In this document: positions 7,600 through 14,285 of the stretch, piece by piece | How positions within the stretch are numbered: position 1 is the stretch's first letter | How the letters are laid out: each line of letters opens with the position of its first letter | Assembly (NCBI GenBank): GCA_037443785.1 | Contig: JBBINR010000042.1 | Coordinates: 1 to 27,848, forward strand | Source: JAQUOA01 sp037443785 | GTDB lineage: Bacteria; Bacteroidota; Ignavibacteria; UBA10030; UBA8401 | Length of the DNA: 27,848 nucleotides | Direction: 5' to 3' | Notes under the pieces: generated by a model | What the model was told of the DNA's origin: nothing | The model's input: only the letters and a program-made list of their open reading frames with translations | The model's database searches: none | Translations under genes and position numbers: made by a program

Positions 7600-9060
7600 T
7601 TAACCGTGATAATTCGGCGCTTCTTTGGTAATCTTCACATCGTGCGGATGACTTTCACGCAACCCGGCATCGCTCATTCGGACAAATCGTGCTTTTGTCT
7701 GCATCGCCGGAATATTTTCTGCACCGCAATATCCCATCGCCGCACGCAATCCGCCGACCATTTGATAGACAGTTGTACTTAATTCACCTTTGAACGGAAC
7801 TCGGCCTTCGATTCCTTCCGGCACCAATTTCTGAATGTCATCTTCGACATCTTGAAAATACCGATCTTTGCTTCCTTCCTTCATTGCCTCTAGAGACCCC
7901 ATCCCGCGATAAATTTTGTACGTCCGTCCTTCATACAAGATTTTCTCTCCCGGACTTTCCTGCAATCCGGCAAACAATCCGCCGATCATCACTGAGTCAG
8001 CTCCGGCCGCAATCGCTTTTGCAACATCACCGGTTTGTTTTATGCCGCCGTCGGCAATAATAGGAATTTTATATTTCCGTGCAGCATCGGCACAATTTAA
8101 AACCGCCGTGATCTGAGGAACACCAACACCGGCAACAACTCGTGTTGTGCAAATTGAACCTGGGCCAATTCCGATCTTAATGCAATCAGCTCCGGCTTTG
8201 ATCAATTCAATCGTCGCTTCAGCGGTGCCGACATTTCCCGCAATAACATCGATAGAAAATTTCGATTTTACCCGTTTCACCATTTCAATCACACCTTTTG
8301 AATGTCCATGCGCTGTATCGACAACGACAACATCAACGCCGGCAGCAACTAACGCGTGAACTCGCTCAATTGTATCGGCCGTAACACCAACGGCAGCACC
8401 AACACGAAGTCGCCCGTGTTTATCTTTGCATGCATTCGGAAAACGTTTCTTCTTTTGGATATCTTTAAATGTGATAAGACCTTTCAACTTTCCGGATTTA
8501 TCAACGACAGGAAGTTTTTCAATTTTGTGCTTTTGAAGAATCGTTTCTGCTTCTTCCAGCGTTGTTCCCACCGGTGCGGTCACGAGATTTTCTTTCGTCA
8601 TCACCGATGCCACCGTCAAATTCCTGTTCGGCTGAAATCGAAGATCGCGGTTGGTAAGAATGCCGACGAGCTTTCCGTGTTCAACAATCGGAATTCCTGA
8701 CACGCTGAATTTCGCCATCAGATCGAGGACATCGCCAACCGTTTTATCGGCAGTAAGCGTCACCGGATTCATGATCATGCCGCTCTCTGACCGCTTTACT
8801 TTATCCACTTCTTCAGCCTGACGATCGATTTTCAGATTTTTATGAACAATTCCAATTCCGCCTTCGCGCGCCAGTGCAATCGCCATCTCGGATTCCGTTA
8901 CGGTGTCCATCGCAGCCGAAAGAAGAGGAATATTCAATCGAATATTGTTCGTCAGTCGTGTCGAGACATCGACATCTCTCGGTAGCACATTTGATTTTCC
9001 CGGAATAAGAAGGACATCGTCATAGGTGATCGCTTCGCCAATTATCTTTTTGTGTTTCAT
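7600..9060 (-). CDS. guaB: IMP dehydrogenase
   Basis: Oxidises IMP to XMP with NAD, the committed step to guanine nucleotides. At 486 residues it is the canonical bacterial form. The TIM barrel is interrupted at about 95-205 by a pair of CBS domains (MNPVTLTADKTVGDVLDLM; VASVMTKENLVTAPVGTTLE). The catalytic loop GPGSICTTR places the nucleophile at C304. Downstream are IIADGGIKQTGDVAKA (phosphate binding), YRGMGSLEAM, and the flap-like VPEGIEGRVPFKG with the Arg used as general base. AAAGGA (9066-9071) lies 5 nt before the ATG. It heads the packed six-gene block ending with meaB. A hairpin (9086-9110) separates it from the toxin-like gene upstream. Confidence 0.97.
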   Translation of the reverse strand: MKHKKIIGEAITYDDVLLIPGKSNVLPRDVDVSTRLTNNIRLNIPLLSAAMDTVTESEMAIALAREGGIGIVHKNLKIDRQAEEVDKVKRSESGMIMNPVTLTADKTVGDVLDLMAKFSVSGIPIVEHGKLVGILTNRDLRFQPNRNLTVASVMTKENLVTAPVGTTLEEAETILQKHKIEKLPVVDKSGKLKGLITFKDIQKKKRFPNACKDKHGRLRVGAAVGVTADTIERVHALVAAGVDVVVVDTAHGHSKGVIEMVKRVKSKFSIDVIAGNVGTAEATIELIKAGADCIKIGIGPGSICTTRVVAGVGVPQITAVLNCADAARKYKIPIIADGGIKQTGDVAKAIAAGADSVMIGGLFAGLQESPGEKILYEGRTYKIYRGMGSLEAMKEGSKDRYFQDVEDDIQKLVPEGIEGRVPFKGELSTTVYQMVGGLRAAMGYCGAENIPAMQTKARFVRMSDAGLRESHPHDVKITKEAPNYHG

Positions 9061-9085
9061 GTAGTTCCTTTCGTTTCAAAACAAG

Positions 9086-9110
9086 CGAAGGATGCGGCGT
9101 GCATCCTTCG
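9086..9110 (-). terminator. Perfect hairpin, possible weak terminator
   Basis: CGAAGGATGC and GCATCCTTCG form a perfect 10-bp stem around a 5-nt loop. On the minus strand it follows the toxin-like gene and is trailed by CTTGTTTTG, a poor T-tract. It ends 25 bp before the guaB ATG. It may terminate the upstream transcript weakly, shield an mRNA end, or influence guaB expression. Confidence 0.5.
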
Positions 9111-9139
9111 AGTAATTCCAATGTCTGCCAGAAAAATTT

Positions 9140-9394
9140 TCATTGAAAGAGTGATGTATATTGTTTATAAGTGCCAATCCAAAACCAAATTGTCGTATCG
9201 TTTTCTTCAATCCCGATTGCCCTGCAGCGGCTTCCAACACGCATAGAGATGATTTTCTCTACTCTCACCAAACGCAGCAACGGATGATTCGGATGCTGCC
9301 TGATGATTTCAAAATTATTATCGGTGGATTTTCGAATTGCCAACGGCAATTGATTATAGCGATTCCAAAATTCATCGACGGCAACGTGTTTCAT
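9140..9394 (-). CDS. RelE/ParE-like toxin
   Basis: An 84-residue basic protein resembling the small RelE/ParE-superfamily proteins often annotated as toxins. Recognisable elements are the helical start FWNRYNQLPLAIR, then NNFEIIRQHPNHP, a strand pair around VRVEKIISMRVGSRCRAI, and the C-terminal FWIGTYKQYTSLF, matching the family's FWIGTHxEYxxL ending. RelE-type toxins cleave mRNA and ParE-type inhibit gyrase; which applies here, or whether it is toxic at all, cannot be told. Its ATG overlaps the stop of the preceding small gene by 4 bp (ATGA), the usual antitoxin-toxin arrangement. Confidence 0.8.
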   Translation of the reverse strand: MKHVAVDEFWNRYNQLPLAIRKSTDNNFEIIRQHPNHPLLRLVRVEKIISMRVGSRCRAIGIEENDTTIWFWIGTYKQYTSLFQ

Positions 9395-9594
9395 ACGTCT
9401 TTAATTTTTCCGTCGTTCAAATTCTTTTTTGCCTGTTCTGTCAATCCATCCAATTTTTTATCTTTGACATCGGCGTCGAGCTGCGCGTCCCAGGTATCGC
9501 CGTCGAATTCATCGAACCATTCACGCAAACGAACACGTTCCTCTTTGGAAAGATCGTAAATCAATGATTGTATATTTTCTAATCTCGTTGACAT
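9391..9594 (-). CDS. Antitoxin-like small protein
   Basis: A 67-residue acidic, helical protein. It carries LSKEERVRLREWFDEFDGDTWDAQ, a pattern common in small proteins encoded just before RelE/ParE-like toxins, followed by DADVKDKKLDGLTEQAKKNL. No helix-turn-helix or ribbon-helix-helix domain is evident, so autoregulation by DNA binding cannot be claimed. The start lies 25 bp downstream of the acyl-CoA dehydrogenase stop with no terminator between, so the pair may be transcribed with that gene. Only a weak purine-rich stretch precedes the ATG. Confidence 0.75.
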   Translation of the reverse strand: MSTRLENIQSLIYDLSKEERVRLREWFDEFDGDTWDAQLDADVKDKKLDGLTEQAKKNLNDGKIKDV

Positions 9595-9619
9595 ATCTTT
9601 TTCACGTTACAATATCAGC

Positions 9620-10789
9620 TTATTCAAACGCGGCAATACCGGTTATGTCTTCACCGATGATGAGTGTGTGCATCTCATGCGTTCCTTCGTACGTCTTTAC
9701 CGACTCAAGATTTGCCGCATGTCGCATCACGGGATATTCATCAAGAATTCCGTTAGCACCGAGAATTTCTCGCGCAATCCTTGCAATCTCTAATGCGTGA
9801 TAGACATTATTTCGTTTCGCCATTGAGATTTGTGTAAACTTTGCCTTGCCTTGGTCTTTCAATCTTCCCAACTGCAGAACAAGGAATTGTGCTTTCGTGA
9901 TTTCGGTAAGCATGTGCACAAGTTTTTCCTGCGTCATCTGGTAACCCGCAATCGGTCTGGAAAATTGCACGCGCGATTTTGCATAATTCAAAGCGCTGTC
10001 ATAGCAGGCCATTGCAGAACCAATTGCTCCCCAGGCAATACCGTACCGTGCCTGACTTAAACACATCAACGGAGATTTCAATCCGCCTGATTTCGGCAGA
10101 ATATTTTTTTCAGGAATAAAACAATCTTGGAAGACAAGTTCCGAAGTTACGGAAGCGCGGAGAGAATGCTTTCCGTGCATTTCAGGTGCGGTAAAGCCTT
10201 TTGTTCCCTTCTCGACGAGAAATCCTTTCACCTCGCCATTCAATTTCGCCCACACAACGGCAACATCAGCAATTGTTCCGTTAGTAATCCACATCTTTGC
10301 TCCATTTAAAACATAGCCGCCATCTTTTTTTTCTGCGCGGGTAATCATTCCGCCGGGATTCGAACCAAAGTCCGGTTCTGTCAGACCGAAGCAGCCGATC
10401 TTTTCACCTTTCGCAAGTTTCGGCAGCCAATAATCTTTTTGTTCTTCGCTTCCAAAAGTAAAAATAGGATACATCACTAATCCGCTTTGCACGGAAGCAA
10501 AGCTTCGCACGCCGCTGTCTCCACGTTCAAGCTCTTGCATGATTAATCCGTATGAAACGCTGTTCATTTCAGCACAGCCGTATTTTGCCGGTAATGTCGG
10601 GCCATACAATCCGAGTTCGCCCATTTGCGGAACGAGCTCAAACGGAAATGTGCCTTCACGGTTATTTTTTTCAATGATGGGAAGAACATGATCATCAACA
10701 AATTCACGAACGGTATTGCGAACAAGGATTTCATCTTCTGATAAGAGGGAATCGACATTATAATAGTCTACGCCTTGAAATTTTGCCAT
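9620..10789 (-). CDS. gcdH: Acyl-CoA dehydrogenase, glutaryl-CoA type
   Basis: An FAD-dependent acyl-CoA dehydrogenase of 389 residues, most like glutaryl-CoA dehydrogenases, which oxidise and decarboxylate glutaryl-CoA to crotonyl-CoA in lysine/tryptophan or aromatic breakdown. Supporting motifs are SVQSGLVMYPIFTFGSEEQK, the FAD-binding CFGLTEPDFGSNPGG, the segment ARYGIAWGAIGSAM, LGANGILDEYPVMRH, and the C-terminal YEGTHEMHTLIIG. In that last motif E368 is the expected catalytic base. The specificity call rests on family resemblance; a related short-chain dehydrogenase is possible. No electron-transfer flavoprotein or lysine-degradation neighbour is present. GAAGG lies 8 nt before the ATG, and a promoter is proposed at 10846-10874. 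Confidence 0.85.
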   Translation of the reverse strand: MAKFQGVDYYNVDSLLSEDEILVRNTVREFVDDHVLPIIEKNNREGTFPFELVPQMGELGLYGPTLPAKYGCAEMNSVSYGLIMQELERGDSGVRSFASVQSGLVMYPIFTFGSEEQKDYWLPKLAKGEKIGCFGLTEPDFGSNPGGMITRAEKKDGGYVLNGAKMWITNGTIADVAVVWAKLNGEVKGFLVEKGTKGFTAPEMHGKHSLRASVTSELVFQDCFIPEKNILPKSGGLKSPLMCLSQARYGIAWGAIGSAMACYDSALNYAKSRVQFSRPIAGYQMTQEKLVHMLTEITKAQFLVLQLGRLKDQGKAKFTQISMAKRNNVYHALEIARIAREILGANGILDEYPVMRHAANLESVKTYEGTHEMHTLIIGEDITGIAAFE

Positions 10790-10845
10790 TGGAAACCTTC
10801 AAAATCAATAAACCACATGAATGAGGAAAGGAAAAAATGATAGTA

Positions 10846-10874
10846 AAAATACCAAAAATTAGAAGGACTTTCAA
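10846..10874 (-). promoter_or_regulatory. Candidate promoter for the acyl-CoA dehydrogenase
   Basis: On the minus strand TTGAAA (10869-10874) and TATTTT (10846-10851) are 17 bp apart, matching the housekeeping sigma pattern. It lies between the terminator of the HEAT-repeat gene and the dehydrogenase start, about 57 bp before the ATG. Confidence 0.4.
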
Positions 10875-10902
10875 GAAGGGAAATATGGCCGGACTGTATT
10901 TA

Positions 10903-10953
10903 AAATAAAAAAGCCGGATGTAACGGACCCCACCGAACGTTACATCGCGGCTT
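10903..10953 (-). terminator. Intrinsic terminator after the HEAT-repeat gene
   Basis: The arms at 10911-10925 and 10938-10953 pair over 15 bp with one bulged base (AAGCCG-GATGTAACG against its complement) and a 12-nt loop. On the minus strand the stem is followed by TTTTTTATTTTA. It lies 28 bp beyond the stop of the gene at 10982-11386. Confidence 0.8.
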
Positions 10954-10981
10954 ATCGTCGAGAGATTTCGTCTCCCTTAGA

Positions 10982-11386
10982 TTATCGTAAACTTATATCT
11001 TGTGATGTCGCATTAAGCAATTGTTCGCAAAATTTTGCAACCTTTTCACTGCCGTCGTACACTGCAGCATCTTCCACCGCATTTCGGCCTTCACTGTTTC
11101 CAATTTGGATCAATGCTAATGCGGCAGCCATCCGAACACGTTCAACTTTATCGGTCTGCAAAACATTGATAAGATCTTTTACTGCCCCGGATAATCGATA
11201 TTCCGCAAGAAACGACGCAGCACTGTGTCTCAACCCAATATTATCTGAATTTAATGCAACAACATAGTTTTGTTCCGCTTTATCCCAATTAACAGTCGAA
11301 TATTTTTTTTCTCGTGGTGTTGATGCAAAGGCAGAAACCGACGCGACCAACATAATCGTGATAAGTAATTGTAGATTCGTTTTCAT
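10982..11386 (-). CDS. Small secreted HEAT-repeat protein
   Basis: A 134-residue protein with a clear signal peptide (MKTNLQLLITIMLVASVSAFA, then STPREKK), so export to the periplasm is inferred. The mature part has two HEAT/PBS-lyase-type helical repeats: NIGLRHSAASFLAEYRLSGA with VKDLINVLQTD, and VERVRMAAALALIQIGNSEG with RNAVEDAAVYDG. Such repeats mediate protein binding; no catalytic residue is expected or seen. AGGAGG (11394-11399) sits 7 nt upstream of the ATG, one of the strongest ribosome-binding sites in the window. It lies 106 bp downstream of the NtrC-type regulator, with its own terminator after it. Whether it is co-transcribed with the regulator is not clear. Confidence 0.85.
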   Translation of the reverse strand: MKTNLQLLITIMLVASVSAFASTPREKKYSTVNWDKAEQNYVVALNSDNIGLRHSAASFLAEYRLSGAVKDLINVLQTDKVERVRMAAALALIQIGNSEGRNAVEDAAVYDGSEKVAKFCEQLLNATSQDISLR

Positions 11387-11492
11387 CTCTCTTCCTCCTA
11401 TACCCTAATGATGAATTTCATTTAGGTTAGTATTCGTAAGGGAGTGAAAAAAGTTGCAGGAGGGATGATAAACTACACTGAGAAATTATTAT

Positions 11493-12863
11493 TTAATCAC
11501 CGTTTGGCGTGATGATCTTATACCGTTTAATTTTCAGATAGAGTGTTTTTACCGTAATACCAAGGGCATCCGCTGTTTTTCCACGGTTGTATTTGAACTT
11601 TTTCAACGCATGTTCAATATGGATTTTTTCCAGCTCTTCCATTGTTAAAATTGAAGATCCCTTTAACGGCGGAAGTGCTTCACCGACAACATTCGTTTGC
11701 GCTAAAATAAAATCATTTGCTATAATCTCGTCAGAGTGAGACATTAAGATTGCCCCTTCAATGGCGTGTTGAAGCTCGCGAATATTTCCGGGCCAATCAT
11801 ACCGAAGAAGTGCTTGCAGCGCATCTCCCGTAATTTTTTTTGGGTTTTTTGTCTTTTGTTTTTCCGAAAGAAAATGTTCTACCAGCAACGGAATGTCTTC
11901 TTTTCGATCTTTCAACGCAGGAATTTTTAACGTTACAACATTTAATCTATAGAGAAGATCTTCACGAAATTTTCCCGCTTGAACTTCGGCACCAATATCT
12001 TTATTTGTCGCAGAAATAATTCTCACATCAACGCGCATTGATGTCGTTCCGCCGACTCTTCTGAATTCACCCGTTTCTAAAAATCGAAGAAGCTTCGGCT
12101 GTACTAAGGGACTGATATCTCCAACCTCATCAAGAAACAGCGAACCTCCATTCGCAACCTCGACAAGCCCTTGTTTCATCTGATAGGCATTGGTAAACGC
12201 TCCTTTTTCGTGACCGAACAATTCACTTTCCAGCAACGTATCGGGCAGCGAAGCGCAATTGACGATGACAAACGGACGGTCTTTCCGTAAACTTTGCGAA
12301 TGAATCAAGTGCGCAATTAATTCTTTTCCTGAACCGCTCGGACCGTGAATGTGTACAATGGTATCGCTTGAGGCAACTTTCTTTACTGTTGTCAAAATTG
12401 CCTTCATCGCTTCGCTTTTGGCGATAATCTCTTTTCCTCCGCCTTTGCGCGATAGCTCGTACTTCATCAATTCATTTGCTATCGCAAGGCGACGATGTTC
12501 AAGAGCACGATTAATTGTTGCAAGCAATTCATCTCTATTGTAAGGCTTTCCGACAAAATCGTACGCACCGAGTTTCGTTGCTTCAATCGCTGTTTTGACG
12601 TCAGCAAAATTCGTCAGCATAATGACAAGTGTCGTAGGGTGGTTTTCGCGGATAAATTTCAACACTTCCATTCCCGAAACACGGGGCATCTTCACATCGA
12701 GCAAAACAATATCGAACGGCTGCTGCTGCAATGCGTTGATTGCTTCGGCCCCGTCGTTTGCTGTACGAATAGAAAATTTTTTAAGTTCGGAAAGTTCTTC
12801 TTGAAGAAGGAAGCAGACGCTGGGTTCATCATCAACAATTAAAATAGGATGGTTACGCACCAT
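11493..12863 (-). CDS. NtrC-family sigma-54 response regulator
   Basis: A 456-residue three-domain transcription activator. The receiver (1-120) has the acidic pair D11/D12, phospho-acceptor D56 (VLLDVKMP) and the K106 switch lysine. The AAA+ domain (about 145-385) shows Walker A HGPSGSGKE (173-181), the sigma-54 contact motif GAFT (221-224), Walker B SLFLDEVGDI (241-250) and WPGNIRELQHAIEG (357-370). The C-terminal Fis-type HTH is at about 410-450 (GKTADALGITVKTLYLKIKRY). It is expected to drive sigma-54 promoters when phosphorylated. No histidine kinase is encoded nearby and no convincing -24/-12 promoter was found in the window. It starts 43 bp after the single-domain regulator stop, so the two probably form one operon. 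Confidence 0.96.
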   Translation of the reverse strand: MVRNHPILIVDDEPSVCFLLQEELSELKKFSIRTANDGAEAINALQQQPFDIVLLDVKMPRVSGMEVLKFIRENHPTTLVIMLTNFADVKTAIEATKLGAYDFVGKPYNRDELLATINRALEHRRLAIANELMKYELSRKGGGKEIIAKSEAMKAILTTVKKVASSDTIVHIHGPSGSGKELIAHLIHSQSLRKDRPFVIVNCASLPDTLLESELFGHEKGAFTNAYQMKQGLVEVANGGSLFLDEVGDISPLVQPKLLRFLETGEFRRVGGTTSMRVDVRIISATNKDIGAEVQAGKFREDLLYRLNVVTLKIPALKDRKEDIPLLVEHFLSEKQKTKNPKKITGDALQALLRYDWPGNIRELQHAIEGAILMSHSDEIIANDFILAQTNVVGEALPPLKGSSILTMEELEKIHIEHALKKFKYNRGKTADALGITVKTLYLKIKRYKIITPNGD

Positions 12864-12906
12864 AGAGTTGCTGCCTGAGAGAAAAGTACATGAATGATGG
12901 AAGGAG

Positions 12907-13278
12907 CTATTCCGAGGAAAGTACTCGCTCGATGGTTGTCAACAAATCAACAAGGTCATACGGCTTGCTGACAAAATCTTCAGCCCCAAGTTTCTTGGAT
13001 TCAATTGCATTCTTTAGATCCGCAAAACCTGTCAGCATAATCACTTTTGTTTTTTCGTACCGCTCTTTGATAAATCGCAACACTTCAAACCCGTCCACTC
13101 GCGGCATTTTGATATCGAGTAAAACAAGATCAAATGACTTTTGCTGCAATATTGTTATGGCTTCATCGCCATCGGCAGCTGAAACGACAGAATACCCTTC
13201 ACTCTGTAATTCGCTGCTTAAAACGTTGCGAAGTGCATCTTCATCATCAACAACCAAGATATTGAACGGCTGCGCCAT
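12907..13278 (-). CDS. Single-domain response regulator
   Basis: A stand-alone CheY-like receiver of 123 residues without an output domain. The acidic pair D11/D12, phospho-acceptor D55 (VLLDIKMPRVDG) and switch lysine K106 (FVSKPYD) are present, so it should be phosphorylatable. It closely resembles the receiver of the adjacent NtrC-type regulator: LLDxKMPRVxGxEVLxFI, VIMLTxFADxKxAIExxKLGAxDFVxKPY. Tandem duplication is therefore likely. It may act by protein contact or as a phosphate sink in a relay (inference). GAGG lies 8 nt before the ATG and a good promoter is proposed at 13326-13354. Confidence 0.93.
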   Translation of the reverse strand: MAQPFNILVVDDEDALRNVLSSELQSEGYSVVSAADGDEAITILQQKSFDLVLLDIKMPRVDGFEVLRFIKERYEKTKVIMLTGFADLKNAIESKKLGAEDFVSKPYDLVDLLTTIERVLSSE

Positions 13279-13325
13279 AGAACATCCTCGCGCTAAGTGT
13301 ACATGAGAATTTTTGTTTGCGTTGA

Positions 13326-13354
13326 ATAATAGCCAAAGAGGCGTAAAAAATCAA
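13326..13354 (-). promoter_or_regulatory. Candidate promoter for the response-regulator operon
   Basis: On the minus strand TTGATT (13349-13354), a 17-bp spacer and TATTAT (13326-13331) fit the housekeeping promoter pattern. The distance to the ATG at 13278 allows a leader of about 40 nt. Confidence 0.5.
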
Positions 13355-13372
13355 CATAAAATTTACAATTGC

Positions 13373-13385
13373 GTAATTTAATTAC
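13373..13385. promoter_or_regulatory. Short palindrome between divergent promoters
   Basis: GTAATT-T-AATTAC is a perfect 6+6 palindrome with a one-base centre, located between the two proposed divergent promoters. It could be an operator half-site pair, but AT-rich palindromes of this size also arise by chance. Confidence 0.25.
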
Positions 13386-13402
13386 AGAACACACACATTA
13401 TC

Positions 13403-13431
13403 TTGCTCATTCTGCAATCTTCTTGTATCTT
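13403..13431 (+). promoter_or_regulatory. Candidate promoter for ispE
   Basis: TTGCTC (13403-13408), a 17-bp spacer and TATCTT (13426-13431) lie so close to the ATG at 13440 that transcription would begin at or next to the start codon. That would imply a leaderless transcript, in keeping with the lack of any ribosome-binding site. Confidence 0.4.
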
Positions 13432-13439
13432 ATTTTTCA

Positions 13440-14285
13440 ATGAAACTCAACGCAAACGCAAAAATCAATCTCGGATTGCATGTCGTCGGTAAACGGAACG
13501 ACGGCTTTCACAATATTGAAACTATATTTTACCGTATCGATCTTCACGATGTCATAACGCTTGAACGAAGTAATATTATTGAAGTGTCGTCATCAAATTC
13601 ATCTCTTCCTGTCAATAAAGACAATTTGTGCGGAAAAGCGGTCGAATTATTGCATCGCGAATTAAAAATTACCGATGGGATAAAGATTCACATCGAAAAA
13701 AATATCCCTATTGGAGCAGGACTTGGCGGCGGAAGCAGCGATGCAGCGACTGTTGTCATGCATGCACCGGTTTTGTGGGGAAAAGAAATCCATCAGGCGC
13801 AATTGGAAAAATTATCACTTCAGATTGGATCGGATGTTCCATTTTTTCTCAACACTTCTTCCGCGTATGCTGAAGGGCGAGGCGAAGAATTGAACGCTTT
13901 TCAATTGAAGCTTCCCTGGTGGATAGTTCTTGTCTATCCCAATATCCATGTGTCAACTCCATGGGCGTATAAAGCGCTGTCCGAAAAACGGAACGGTTCG
14001 TTTCCGGTTCGTGATTCAATAAAAAAAATATTTCCGAATCCGCCGCTAAAAAAAATACTTTCTCTCGGGAATGATTTTGAAGATGTCGTCTTTGATCACT
14101 ATCCAAGTATTGCCCACATAAAAAAATCATTACTTCAGCATGGAGCTGTGTATTCCTTGATGTCGGGAAGCGGCTCGTCTGTCTTTGGTTTTTTTGAAAA
14201 AGAATTGGACGCAGTCGGCGCATTAAAAGAATTTGAGAAAGACTTTTTTGTCCATGTTACCAAACCTGATTTTTCTGCCATATAA
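13440..14285 (+). CDS. ispE: CDP-ME kinase of the MEP pathway
   Basis: 4-diphosphocytidyl-2-C-methyl-D-erythritol kinase, which phosphorylates CDP-ME with ATP in the non-mevalonate isoprenoid pathway. The 281 residues match the family. The start KLNANAKINLGLHVVGKR carries catalytic K8. The GHMP ATP-binding loop is IPIGAGLGGGSSDAATV (89-105), and the second catalytic residue is D132 in GSDVPFFL. C-terminal LMSGSGSSVFGFF is the third GHMP motif. The start is fixed by homology at the N-terminus, yet the upstream CTTATTTTTCA has no Shine-Dalgarno element. A second MEP gene, dxr, lies about 5 kb downstream. The stop codon is immediately followed by the ATG of a TonB-dependent receptor. Confidence 0.96.
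   Translation: MKLNANAKINLGLHVVGKRNDGFHNIETIFYRIDLHDVITLERSNIIEVSSSNSSLPVNKDNLCGKAVELLHRELKITDGIKIHIEKNIPIGAGLGGGSSDAATVVMHAPVLWGKEIHQAQLEKLSLQIGSDVPFFLNTSSAYAEGRGEELNAFQLKLPWWIVLVYPNIHVSTPWAYKALSEKRNGSFPVRDSIKKIFPNPPLKKILSLGNDFEDVVFDHYPSIAHIKKSLLQHGAVYSLMSGSGSSVFGFFEKELDAVGALKEFEKDFFVHVTKPDFSAI

Noticed and set aside
11440..11460. Possible sigma-54 promoter around AGTTGCAG near the response-regulator gene
   Set aside because: The GG and GC dinucleotides are not at the required 10-bp spacing.
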